DNA from: Lentinula raphanica
Taxonomy: Eukaryota; Basidiomycota; Agaricomycetes; Agaricales; Omphalotaceae
NCBI GenBank assembly: GCA_027919835.1
Contig: JANVFP010000038.1
Coordinates: forward strand, 124,001 to 188,000
Direction: 5' to 3'
DNA length: 64,000 bases
Each line of letters begins with the position of its first letter. Position 1 is the first letter of the stretch. Below are positions 33,303-45,047 of this stretch, one piece after another. Made by a program: the position numbers and the translations under genes. Under the pieces are notes generated by a model. The model had not been told where the DNA came from and did no database searches. It was given only the letters and a program-made list of their open reading frames with translations.

Positions 33303-36300
33303 TCAATTATAATGAGTATATATTGACTCATAAGGCGATTTGTGAGGAATAGTAGCGGCACGATGGAACGTTGTCAAAAATTTACGGGTATAGTAATAAG
33401 CTATGGCCTCCTCCAGTCTACGAAGCTCGATATCAAATATAATACTCGACGAATCAGGAAACGGACTATCAAGCTCTGGTGGTTTTACTCCTGGCCAACT
33501 CTTGAGAACACTAGTCAATGCCTTGAGAAATACAATGCGATACTCGTAAGGGTGATCCGATGACAGACCAGGTGAAGTTATAAGAGGCCTATGTGCTTGT
33601 CCAACCCAACAACTATTAATGAGCTGTTCCCGATCCAACCAATAATCCCGCCTTATGATTGAGGCATCGCTGTCACCCTGCGGCTCTGGGACAACAGCTC
33701 GATCGAGCGTAATGAGCTCCGTACGGAAATTCACTTCTAACAACTCCCACAAAACTTCGGTCACAAGTCTAGCGTCCAACTGCCCATTTGAATTGACTTC
33801 GACAACCTCGGAACCCCAGCGTGGAAGCGGGAGCTTATCAAACTGAAACACAAGGCTTGACTGTCGGCATAGATCCTCCAGCTCTCTCAGCATATCACCT
33901 CTTGTTTTCATGCTCTCAACTTTCTTCCCGTCGATAGCCTCAAATAAAGCACGCCATTCCATATTCTTGTAACCCTTGAGACACGTAGGAAGGCTGAGTT
34001 TCCACTGAAACAGTGGCCGAAGTCGGAGCCACACCAGCAATAGCGAGACCTTCAGGTCATTTGAGGGCGTAAAAAAGACGTCGGGAGGAGGATATGCTTG
34101 CTCTAGCAGTGAAGGACCGGATCGAAGGTGATACTCGCTGAGTGAGTTATTGGCGTCGCTCCAGATAGGCAAACGGGATGGCATAAAAGGGCTGGGTATC
34201 AATAGAAAACGGTTGCGGCGAGTTTGGTTCATTGACTCCGCGCCAGTACCTAGTAAAATGAACGAAAGATTATCAGTAATATGCCATTGAGAGGCTAGAA
34301 CTTCAGCGTACTGCTTTTCTTTTTCTTCTTAGGAGGTGGAAGAACCGGAAGGGTTATACTGTTGCGCAACGCTAGATTGATGAGTTCAAGATCCTTCAGA
34401 TAGCGAGCATGACTTGCAGGCAGAGCTGGGGACGTCGAAGACTGAGTAATTTGAGAGGATGAGCCGGACGAAACATTGCTGAGTGTGATTAAGCTAGACT
34501 GCGTATTGAGATCGTGCGCCGCAAAGGATTCAATGACCGGATTTGAAAAATGTTGCTGAAGAAATTGACTTATACGCGCGTAGCGAGTGAAACGCCCCGG
34601 AAGTCCAGTGTATATTAGTTGATGAGGAGGCGAAGCATCGCGAACATCTACATGATCATTGGAGTTGCGAATGGGAAGAGTGTAATCCGCGGTTTCATCC
34701 AGGGGGTCCACATGGTGGTCAATCCGGATGTTCACTAGTTCTGTGTATGGACGCACCAGCCACACAGGGCATCCGATGCGAAACAAGTCGGCTGCTGCAC
34801 TGAGATCGCCGGTGAACGCTCCCATGACACTATCATCAACCCGAAATGAAGCGTCGACATCGCAAAGCCGTGGATACCATTGGGTGAGCCACTGCCAGCG
34901 TGCATAGGTCTCAAGATAAACACGTTGCAGACAAGAAAAAACCAGCGAGACTCGAAAGCGAGAGCCAGTCATGGTCAACCGTTCCATATATTTGCGCATC
35001 TGGTCTCTTCCGCGTGACAGAAACAAATCCGCCCGACGCTCTTCATCCACGTTCCGGATGCTATCCAACAACCTCGAACATAGTAGACGAAGTTCTGTCC
35101 CTATCCAAACTGCCAAACCTACCAGCCCATCAACGCCTTCCCTATCGATCTGCTGGAAGTCTGAATCCTGGAGCTGATACCAGGCGTATCGTAGAGGGTG
35201 ATCGAAATCGTTCGAGGGACATGGCACGACTGCGAGATGACCGACCGCAAGATGAAACGGTTGAGGCCAGTAGATTGGATCATCTTTAGCAAAATTAAAG
35301 GTGCGCCGCATGCGCGTCTGACAATGGGGAGTAATGGGAGCATAGATAACGCTAGCATTGGGTGTGGTTACAACAATATTCTTCTCAATTAGAACCGCTC
35401 CTAACTTCCCATCCATCGAACGTATCGCTGAAACCGGATCGATAAGACAGTGTGAACGATAGTTTGAATGATGAGGTACTAACCGTCAACGACTGATTCA
35501 ACGTTTCGTTCCGCAGATCGTTCCGCAGAGGAGCTTGATTGAGTTGCGCGACCAGGAACTGGCGCATTGGATTGTGTTGAAGGAGGGGGAGAAACTGGTT
35601 TTGTTGCCCTTGAGATAGGAAAAAGCTCTGTATAGGAATACTATGAGTGCTTGCCTTTCATTGAGAACACAAATAATAACGTACCGTCGAAAGCTGACCC
35701 AACCCCAGCCTCAAAGTCACCAATAGACGATTCATGTATAGGGGAAGAAGCGATCATTGGAGTTGCGAATGGGAAGAGTGTAATCCGCGGTTTCATCCAG
35801 GGGGTCCACATGGTGGTCAATCCGGATGTTCACTAGTTCTGTGTATGGACGCACCAGCCACACAGGGCATCCGATGCGAAACAAGTCGGCTGCTGCACTG
35901 AGATCGCCGGTGAACGCTCCCATGACACTATCATCAACCCGAAATGAAGCGTCGACATCGCAAAGCCGTGGATACCATTGGGTGAGCCACTGCCAGCGTG
36001 CATAGGTCTCAAGATAAACACGTTGCAGACAAGAAAAAACCAGCGAGACTCGAAAGCGAGAGCCAGTCATGGTCAACCGTTCCATATATTTGCGCATCTG
36101 GTCTCTTCCGCGTGACAGAAACAAATCCGCCCGACGCTCTTCATCCACGTTCCGGATGCTATCCAACAACCTCGAACATAGTAGACGAAGTTCTGTCCCT
36201 ATCCAAACTGCCAAACCTACCAGCCCATCAACGCCTTCCCTATCGATCTGCTGGAAGTCTGAATCCTGGAGCTGATACCAGGCGTATCGTAGAGGGTGAT

Positions 36301-37392
36301 CGAAATCGTTCGAGGGACATGGCACGACTGCGAGATGACCGACCGCAAGATGAAACGGTTGAGGCCAGTAGATTGGATCATCTTTAGCAAAATTAAAGGT
36401 GCGCCGCATGCGCGTCTGACAATGGGGAGTAATGGGAGCATAGATAACGCTAGCATTGGGTGTGGTTACAACAATATTCTTCTCAATTAGAACCGCTCCT
36501 AACTTCCCATCCATCGAACGTATCGCTGAAACCGGATCGATAAGACAGTGTGAACGATAGTTTGAATGATGAGGTACTAACCGTCAACGACTGATTCAAC
36601 GTTTCGTTCCGCAGATCGTTCCGCAGAGGAGCTTGATTGAGTTGCGCGACCAGGAACTGGCGCATTGGATTGTGTTGAAGGAGGGGGAGAAACTGGTTTT
36701 GTTGCCCTTGAGATAGGAAAAAGCTCTGTATAGGAATACTATGAGTGCTTGCCTTTCATTGAGAACACAAATAATAACGTACCGTCGAAAGCTGACCCAA
36801 CCCCAGCCTCAAAGTCACCAATAGACGATTCATGTATAGGGGAAGAAGCGATCGGGGCCGCGGACGCCGTTTGAGAGGTGCTCTCCTTTCTCTCCTTCTT
36901 GCGCTCTGCATACTCCTTGAGAGTCATACGGGTTTTCGAAGGCGAAGAAACTGAGTTCAACGGTTTTGGATCTGGTGGGGATAGAGTATTTGGAGCCGGG
37001 ATCCTAGCTAGGAGAGCGGGATCTAGTGCATCCACACTGGATTGAACACCGGTAGTAGGCAAGATGTGAAGTATTGGTGGGCCTTCAGTGGAGATGTCGG
37101 TTGAAGGACCAGGTGAAGCTCTTGTGTAAAGTTCCAAGGACAATGCGCCGACCTTGGCATCGATCGAGGCATCGATCTGCGAGAACGCTGCGAAATCGTC
37201 GGGTTCACACTCGATGATAGATGAGAACAATCGAGAGAGATCAGAGTCCATACTCCAATCCGGATAAACCGATACGAGACGAGTCTCCACTTCAGCTACT
37301 GAGTTTCCTTCTGTATGTAGAAAGTTGCGCAAGACTTCTAGAGCGCTGATCGATGATTCCAGCTTGGAAGAGGGTGAGGAAAGGGAAGACAT
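33303..37392 (-). CDS. hAT passenger gene: large protein of unknown family, with internal duplication
   Basis: Exon 1 37392-36783 (MSSLSSPSSKLESS), exon 2 36725-36582, exon 3 from 35427 (copy 1) to 34312, exon 4 34249-33303, ending THYN. All joins keep frame; the last makes KKKKSSTGAESMNQTRR. N-terminal 260 residues are Ser/Pro-rich with a basic EYAERKKERKE stretch. The folded part has YWPQPFHLAVGHLAVVPCPS, FDHPLRYAWYQ, RFRVSLVFSCLQRVYLETYA, DSVMGAFTGDLSAAADLF and GCPVWLVRPYTELVNI. I recall this pattern from many mushroom proteins annotated only as hypothetical; no catalytic motif is evident. A 1098-bp tandem duplication covers the end of exon 1 to the middle of exon 3. Reading straight through gives a stop at 35732, but splicing exon 1 or exon 2 of the upstream copy to the downstream copy gives an intact product. 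Confidence 0.7.
34654..35751. repeat. Tandem duplication unit 1 (1098 bp)
   Basis: Identical by eye to 35752-36849, including all short open frames on both strands. The boundary is GATC in each case (34654-34657, 35752-35755, 36850-36853), a 4-bp microhomology. Confidence 0.93.
35752..36849. repeat. Tandem duplication unit 2 (1098 bp)
   Basis: Second, directly adjacent copy of 34654-35751, inside the hAT passenger gene. Confidence 0.93.
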
Positions 37393-38046
37393 CGTTGGAT
37401 AGCCGTGTATTGAAGTGAGGGCTGGACAGGTGTACTCTATGATTTAGAAGCCGAAGCGACTAAATGATAGAACGCCAAAAGTCGAAACGATTGGCGAGGG
37501 CAATAAGTCGAAACGAATCGCCCAGTACAGGAGAGTGAAAGGGTGGCGATGAGCGTTGATAGTTGCGAACAGTGATGACGAAGTGCAGAAGTTGAACTTA
37601 GAGTTCAAACCCTAACACGACTTCGAGCCCCAATTGGAAACCCAACCCTAAATTGAACCCCAACCCTAAATGAACCCAACCCTAATCCTCAACAGTACCG
37701 TCCTCACCGTTCAACTTCGTGTCTTCAACCACTTCTTCTCTGCACCCTCTCTGTTCAGGAAACGCTTCGGCCTTCCTTCCCTTCCTTACCTGATGAATCG
37801 CTCCGGCTTTTCGTCAATGTAGATCGATTCGTCTTTCTACATGGGTTCATCGACTCTCGAGCAGGAGTTCCTTCCTGCAAGTTCCTCGTCGTCAGGGCTC
37901 AGAGACGGGTTTGTGGATTTATCGGGTTCATTGCAGGGATTTATGGCACGATTTTTGGAGAATATAAGGTATGTTTTTTGCTAGCCTATATTCACTGACA
38001 TATATAAACCAATCCCCCTAGCAGCACTTTCCCCTACAGTGCGAAC
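37393..38046. promoter_or_regulatory. Divergent promoter region inside the hAT element
   Basis: 654 bp between the passenger gene and the transposase. Contains AAGTCGAAACGA twice (about 37476-37487 and 37505-37516), four CCCTAA telomere-box-like words (37610-37615, 37646-37651, 37664-37669, 37680-37685) and TATATAAA at 38001-38008, about 40 bp before the transposase ATG. Confidence 0.6.
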
Positions 38047-41006
38047 ATGGCCCCTCGAAAAGGCAAACCTCCCCCAAAGCCATCCCGAAAGCGTACGGCC
38101 TCGCGTCGTAACTCATCTCCTGCCAGTTCGCGACGTGAATCTTCTCCTGCTGATGTTTCGCGGCGTGGAACCTCACCGGCTTCACCTATGAGTGTTTCAA
38201 GTCAAGATGAACACTCTAATGTGTCGGACGATGCACGACCTGCTAAACGGACTAAAGTCGTCAAACGCCTGACAATGCAAGAGAAGGCCTCGCAGTTCAC
38301 GTCTTCATTTGACGACGACTTAACAAACGAGGAGATTCGCGGTAAGTCTCTTTCATTTTCGACAATGTAATATGCTCATTTGTCTCCAAGACAAGCAAGT
38401 GCAGTCTTGGACGTCGAAATACTATAAACACTTCACGATGCCGCCAGAGATTGATGCACGCGATCCAGATGTGGTGCGGTATCAATTCCACTGCAAGCAG
38501 TAAGTCCACTCTCGCTTGATAATGCCCAGATAACCAGTAGAGGGTGAGCCGTACACGACGTCCTGGCGACGTAGAGCATGTCTCCAGTGACGGACCCCTC
38601 TATTGTGCTTCTGGGTGTTACCTCTTCAACCGTCCTTATGGCGTTTCTAACAATACTACAACTCTTACAGCTTTCCACAACAATTCGTCACCCGTGCTCG
38701 TCACGATGACAGCACCAGCAACCTTAAACGCCATGTCGACACTTGCGCTGCTGTTGACGAGGCAGCAGCCGCTGGCCAGCTTACCATTCCCATGTATGCT
38801 AGCGGCTCCACGTACAGCGAACCCCAGCTCCGCCTCTTTCTAGTGCAGTGGTGTGCTGTCAATGCCCGGCCTATGCTCATTGTCGAGGACGATGCTTTTC
38901 TGAAGATGATGCAGATGATGCATGCTCATGTAACAGTACCTAGTGCTGTTACACTCTCGCGCGACATCCAACGAGTGTACGACATCTCAAAAAAGCAAGT
39001 GCAAAAGGTTTTGGCGGAATCCCTTGGACGCAAGCATATCATTCTCGATGGATGGTCCTCTCCCAACGTCATGTCGATTCTTGGGGTCGATACGACCTTT
39101 GTCAGAGATGGCAAGATAATTAATATCACATTGGACTGTGTTCGGTATGTTCTCAACTCGTAGTTTGAATACTCTACTGATTTCTTAATGACATAGTTTG
39201 ACAAAGGCCCATACAGGGATTTATCTCGCGACGAAACTGGCTGAATGTTTACGAGACTATAGCCTGGAAGAACAGACGTTGGCTATAGCCTGTGATAATG
39301 CGTCGAATAACGATAAAATGCTTCAGGAGCTTCCAACCCTTCTTCCCTCGACTGCAACTGCTGGCACCGAGTATCAAATTCGATGCTTCGGTCATATCCT
39401 AAACCTTTGCGTGAAGGCTTTTCTTTCATTGTTCGATACTTCCGAGAAGGCAGTCAAAGCTGATAGTGTCCTGGTGAACCATACCTCTGGTGATTCTAGT
39501 GATGATGAAGATGAGGCCGACGAGTTTGAGGACGATCAGGTTGAAGAGGATGATGAAACAGAGCGGAACAATGGGGACTGGGAAGAGATTGCTGAGTTGA
39601 GCGCCGCTCTAGATGAAGTCTCAGTCTTGGGCAATGATGAGATTGTAGTCGGCCGTCGTACCGTAAAAAAGGTAAGCTCTATGTATCGTTGTGACCTTGT
39701 GCTCATGTTTGCCTTGTAGCTTCGCAAACTGGGGAAGAAAATCCGTAATTCACCTGTACTTCAGGCTGAGCTGGCTGAGGCATGCAAGTCGGAGCGTATC
39801 GAAGTGAAGAAAATGATTCGCGCTGTAGATACTCGCTGGAATACTCTATGCGATGTTATTGAACGTGCACTAGAACTTCGTCGCGCTCTAGATCGGCTCC
39901 TCTCTCAAGGAAAACACAGGCAGGGCAAGAATCCTCTCTCAGCTTGGCGCCTTAACACGGAGGAATGGGAACTGCTTGAAGACATATTGCCCATGCTTAA
40001 GGTGACCTGATTCTTCAACGGCTTAATGATTAAACTAATACCATTTACTTAGGTCTTTCGTCAGGCTACGAAACGTCTCTCCATGAGTGGACGTCCTCTG
40101 GTAGCTGATGTGATACCGGTTATCGACCTCATCAACCAACGACTTGAAGTGTTGGTCAATGACCTGACAAAACCCCCGATCGTTAGGGCATCAGCTGCGA
40201 AAGGACGAGCAGTTCTGAATAAATATTACTCCAAAACAGATGATTCAAAGATGTATAGGATATGCATGAGTAAGTTAGTCATTTCGTTTCCAGGTCCATT
40301 TAATAACAGAACCCAACAGTGCTCCATCCCAAGTATAAGACTCAGTATTTTGATAAGGCGCAGTGGGAATCAACATGGAAGGAGACTGCTATTAACATGC
40401 TTCGGGAGGAGTGGGACTTACATTACAAAAGCCGGATTGATCAATCTATCGACGATGAAGCTACCTTGGTATGTTGACAACATTTACTGTCCATTATAAT
40501 GTATTCTGATGTATTTTAAGGATACGAGTGACATTGATATGGGTTTATTTGACGAACTCGATCAGTTCGGTAGGACTAAGGCTGACGATGTTCTTGATGA
40601 ATATTTGAAGAGCCCCATCGACGCTAAGGTAGATCCTATTAAGTATTGGGTTTCACACCTGGATTTGCCTGGTGCAAAAGCGACACCGTGGGGCACATTG
40701 GCACAGATGGCTCTTGATTTTCTTAGTGCACCAGGTGAGCGCTTCTGGGTTCTATAGGATGATCCTTCAACTTACACATTGAAATAAGCAACGTCTACAG
40801 ATGTAGAGCGTCTCTTTTCACATGGAGGGAGCCAGGTATCAAAACGAAGACATTCTCTTGGATTTTCCCTGGTTCGTTGCTTGATGGTTTTGCGTTCCTG
40901 GTTCATTGCAGGGTTGATACCTGAGAGTAAAGTTCTTGAGTGCTTTCGGGAACTCAAAACACGCAGAAGTAAGGGTGATGTGGATGTTATTGAGTTAGAT
41001 GAATAA
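38047..41006 (+). CDS. hAT transposase
   Basis: Nine exons: 38047-38341, 38391-38499, 38671-39144, 39197-39671, 39720-40001, 40053-40269, 40320-40468, 40521-40734 and 40789-41006. The Ser/Arg-rich N-terminus holds basic nuclear-type signals (KRTKVVKRL). Exons 2-3 form a degenerate BED-type zinc finger (FHC, then TSNLKRHVDTC). The RNase H-like core has LDGWSSPNVMSILGV (first Asp), LAIACDNASNNDKM (second Asp) and FGHILNLCVKAF. A helical insertion and acidic loop follow, then RWNTLCDVIERAL. The C-terminal hATC dimerisation block is PWGTLAQMALDFLSAPATSTDVERLFSHGGSQVSKRR-like, including the conserved Glu and the S-A-P-A-T-S-DVER-F-S pattern. No stop or frameshift was found across the joined exons. 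It would cut and paste the element by its terminal repeats. Confidence 0.92.
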
Positions 41007-41119
41007 TTTTACACTTATGCTGCTAGTTACTGCATAGAATTGTAGCTTATGCCCTCCCCTTTCCCCCCAATTACTATACTTCATGTTTAATCCCCATAAA
41101 TTCATTTTTTTCGTACTTT

Positions 41120-41311
41120 TTACTGAGTACCTGCAGGTAACCCGCAGGTTACCTGCAGGTGATTCGTGAGTTTGATTACCTGCAGGTGACCTGTTGACTT
41201 GCAGGTAAAAAACCTGCCGGACAGGTCAACTTTCTCACGAGTCTATTCCCGGTTACGGGTCATTGTTTTGTATTGCCGGTTACCTGCGCCACGGGTCCCG
41301 GTCATACCTGT
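41120..41311. repeat. hAT right subterminal repeats
   Basis: Clustered copies of TTACCTGCAGGT, ACCCGCAGG, GACCTGTTGAC and ACGGGTC, related to words at the left end. Confidence 0.7.
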
Positions 41312-41333
41312 CCGGGACTCGTGAAGACCCTTA
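41312..41333. repeat. hAT right terminal inverted repeat
   Basis: 22 bp, 21 of 22 matching the reverse complement of the left end; followed by the duplicated octamer CTTCTCGA at 41334-41341. Confidence 0.92.
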
Positions 41334-44300
41334 CTTCTCGATGGTGGTGTTCCTGATCTGTACCAAGGTCCCTGGTTTGAAATCCCAGTCCTTGATAGTA
41401 TATCGGAACTTGTCTTCGAAGATCCTAAGATCTCGACGCTTATTAGCATCAATCCTGGATCTCATGTTCTCAATGAAGGAACGGTGTTTGGAAAGGGCCT
41501 GAGCACGATAACCCAGCAACTCTTCCCGAGAGAGGATTCGATTTGGTGGATTGACCAAATAGGTAGATTCGACGATATCAAAAGGGAGTAACGGTTCTGC
41601 ACCAGTTACAACAAAATAGGGAGAGCATCCGAGACCTCTCCTAGGAGTGACTCGATCTGCCCATAACATCGGCTTCAGGAAGTAGAACCATTTGCTTAGA
41701 TCTCCGGCACAAGTCTTTGCTAAGGCCTGCCTCAGATCATAATGAGCACGCTCAATCTTTCCATTGGCTTGAGAGTTATACGGGGAAATCTTAATTCCTC
41801 GGATCCCATACTTTTGTTCCAACCATTTCAGCATAAGCTTCATTTGGGGTGCATTATCCGAAACCACTTCCTCAGGACATCCCCATCGACAGATAATGTC
41901 ATCAAAGAACCATTCAGCTATTGATCTGGCATTTTCCACTCTTAAGGCTCTCGCCTCGGACCAGGATGAAAGTGAATCTCGACCATGCACTATGTACTTA
42001 CACCCATTACTGGATGGAGTCATGAACATGGTGTCAATATGTACCTTCTGAAATAGGGAAGGGGTGTAGGTAACCATTGGAGGGATTCTAATGAGAGCCC
42101 TCTGTCGATCCTGACAGGCTTGGCACGATTTAACATACCACTCCACGTCTTTGTCCAGGTCTGGCCACCAAAACCTCTTTTCCAAGAAGTCCTTCGTTGC
42201 AAAGACACCTTTGTGACCAAGGGCATCATGTGCACTGTTCAGAAGAGCCATTCGTCGATCAGGATCCACGACTAAACGAGGCTGATCTGACGACAACTTC
42301 CTATGGTACAATCGACCTTCGGTATCAATGGAGAAGGGAATTACTTTCCTATCCATTTCTAACCGTTGTTTCTTGTCCAATTTCCCGAAACATTCTGCAT
42401 CAGGGTTTTTCAGCCACTCCAAGATCTCTGGCAACTGCTTGTCCAAATGATTTCCTCCATCAGATCTGTGGGAATCCGGATATGATTGATCTGGTCCCCA
42501 GACTGCATTGTCAGGAATCGTGGTATATTGCAGATACTGAGAAACTGGTTGCATCCCATGCATAAGCAGATGGTCCTTTCGTAGTTTATGCTCAAGATCT
42601 TCTTCTCTGGCAAGTTCTAGATCTTCCTCGAAATCTGGGCAATAGATTCCTAGGAGATAACCATGCCTTGGATCTATATGATCTTTAAACGAATCAAAGG
42701 GAAATGGATCGTCGGCATCATCTGCTTTTAGAAACCTAATGTTGTTGGAGTCATCCTCGTCCAGATCATCTTCACTGGTCGACTTTCCGCGAGGAGTTGT
42801 CCAACCACCAGGTGGTCTTCGAGATAAGCCATCAGGTCCATGTGTCACACCTTTGACATGTACCAAATCGAAATGGAATTTACGGATTGCCTCAATCCAA
42901 CGATTAATGGTTGCATTTGGGCCACTACTGGGGTTTTCAAGCATTCCCTGTATGTAGCTCGCATCAGTTTCCACTATCAGTTGTCGGCATCCATAAAGAA
43001 GATAATGGGTGGACTCCAAAGCAAGTTTCAGACCATAAAGTTCACATTTAGACTGTGAAAAACGGGCTTCCCGTTCCACGTAGGGAATAGATCCAAAGTA
43101 ATTGTAATAGATCTTTTCAGGGTCGTTAGGATCTACTTGATAAATGTAAAATCCTGTTCCCATCCAGGAGCTATCGACTGATAGATGTGTTTCCCAATCA
43201 TAAACAATGACTCTCAGGGCTGGTGCATTTCGCACTCCTTCCTTTAGTAGTTCCATAGCAAGATCCTGCTCCTCAGACCACTCAAACGGTACATTTGCCG
43301 TCAATTTAGTCAAGGGGGCAGCTTTCTTGGAATAGTTGTGAATGAACATTCGAAGCTGGCCAACAGTCCCCAGGAAAGCTCTCACATGTGTTCGAGTTTC
43401 GCATTTAGGCCAAGTTAAGACCGTAGTAGCGATCTTATCATCTGGTTTCTGTCCTTCATAGGCACAACGATGTCCAACCACTGTGGTTTCCTCACAACAA
43501 ACGAAGGCTTTAGGTCCTGAAAAGGTACCTCCAGCATGCTTCATTCGTTGGATGATCCGATTCACGTTTTGAAGATGTTCCCATACGAATCGACGGATCT
43601 GTGGGTTTTCCGGAATGGTTTCATATCCACCACCTGGTAACTCATATCGACTCTCGGGTCCTCGCACAGGTACATCATCAATGTAAGGAATAGTATATTC
43701 AGGAATTTCGTCTCGTAACAAGTAAGTTACATCGTCATGGAATATTGGTACCGAGTTGGTCCATCCCATAGGCAATTTGACGAGACGATGTGGTCCATAA
43801 GGAGTTTGAAAAGTGGTGAGATCCCTAGATCCAACGTCTATGTGTCTCTCATCGTAGCCCACAAAGATATCCAAGATCCCTCCACATGCTCTGCCTGCAA
43901 AGTGTCTAGCAATGTCCGCAGTAGCAGGGGGAACCCCGGAGTGCCGTATAGTAACCTTATTCAAAGGCTCCAGACTGTGCACCAATCTTAGGCTCGTTCC
44001 ATCCTTTTTCACCACACAGAACCATTTAGATCTGTAGCTTGCACTCGATGGTTCGTAAACTCCTGCAAGGATCTTGTCCTTGATTATCTTACAAACCTTT
44101 GGAAAGATTCCTGGAGGCACGGGAATGTTTTTCTCGACCCAGGGTTCGTGAGGTATAACCGGAATCTTTACTGGAGGGAAGAAATCCTCTCTGAAAGTTC
44201 CACCTTCGGATTGATCCCAGGCAAAACCCATTTCCTGAACCTTCATCAGATGATGAACGAGTTTTCGTTCCTCATTTGTTAAGAATCCTTCTGGATGGTT

Positions 44301-45037
44301 CTTGTCAATAATCTCCTTACGCTCTTGCGTGTATCGGACTCCCGGAGTGAATTCAGGTGGATGAGTCGGCAGATCGGGCAATCCTTCCAAAGGATCTCCA
44401 AAGATATGACGACGAACCCTAAATTCCTCAGGAAGTTCAGCCTTAACCGGGCGTACTTTCAACGCAACAGGCTTATATTTTCGAGAACCGAAGACAGATA
44501 CATTTGAATATGATGACATTGGGTCACTATATGCGCCTATATGCTGTTCAAATGTTCCATTCTTTTGTTCCCACGATTGAACTCGTTCCCGGGCACTCCT
44601 CAAGTCGTAGGACTGGGACTTATCCGGTTGATCTGGGCTTACATGGTTCAGATCAGAAGTGTAATCACTTGGCCGGGACAACCCATGAACGTCTCTCGTC
44701 AGACTCTTAGCTTTAATAGACTGATAAAATGACTGTTCAAGTTGTTCCACGTCCGGATCAGTTCGAAATCCTTCCTTCCAAGGATTGATCACACGATTTT
44801 GTTGATGGTCCACACCTTTGTTTAGGTATAGATCTATGGTTTCAGCGACTTCAGGAAGTGAATCCCTAAACGAGGGTTGGCTATAATTAACATATAGTTC
44901 AGCCAATTCTTCGTCTCGGAACACTCCTTCTTTCACTTTGGTCGACTCAATGACTACTTCTTCACCTAAAGGATCCCAATACCCACTCACAGCGATTTCA
45001 ACCTCTCCCTGATCGCTACTCAGATCACAGAGGTTAT
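41334..45037 (-). CDS. pol: Retrotransposon pol: reverse transcriptase, RNase H and most of integrase
   Basis: Open frame entered by -1 frameshifting from the protease frame (no ATG at its start; the frame is open from the slip site at 45047-45041). Order on the minus strand: a 280-residue spacer; reverse transcriptase with SKWFCVVKKDG, a palm motif in GGILDIFVGYDE and the catalytic YIDDV near 43,675; RNase H with VDSSWMGTGFY, SKCELYGLKLAL and ETDASY; integrase zinc finger H-H-C-C (HDALGHKG, CQACQDRQ); integrase catalytic D, D, E in VHIDTMF, VSDNAPQ and GKIERAH. This domain order is Ty3 type. The frame ends abruptly at TTIEK because the hAT element is inserted here; the remaining integrase tail is at 32608-33068. 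The product in this copy would lack the integrase C-terminal region. Confidence 0.92.
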
Positions 45038-45047
45038 CTAAAAATTT
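45000..45047 (-). promoter_or_regulatory. Predicted -1 frameshift signal, protease to pol
   Basis: Slippery heptamer A AAT TTT (45047-45041) immediately followed by the protease stop TAG (45040-45038). Five bases after the heptamer starts a stem AACCTCT/AGAGGTT (45035-45029 with 45006-45000) enclosing a second TGATC/GATCA stem. The -1 frame after the slip is open straight into pol. Confidence 0.82.

Larger units (their letters stand above)
33069..41333 (+). mobile_element. hAT-superfamily DNA transposon with passenger gene, 8265 bp
   Basis: Ends are inverted repeats of about 22 bp with one mismatch: left TAAGGCTCTTCACGAGTCCC and right (reverse complement) TAAGGGTCTTCACGAGTCCC. Perfect 8-bp target duplication CTTCTCGA, the size expected of hAT. 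Carries a nine-exon hAT transposase (38047-41006) and, divergently, a large gene of unknown function (33303-37392). Subterminal DNA at both ends is full of short repeats built on CCGGTTAC, CCTGCAGG and CACGGGTC. It interrupts integrase of the host retrotransposon and is therefore younger than that very young element. Ends, duplication and transposase frame all look intact, so it may still be mobile. Confidence 0.94.

Noticed and set aside
37605..37690. CCCTAA words as a real interstitial telomere array
   Set aside because: The units are spaced irregularly with other sequence between, not a head-to-tail telomeric tract; kept only as telobox-like words.
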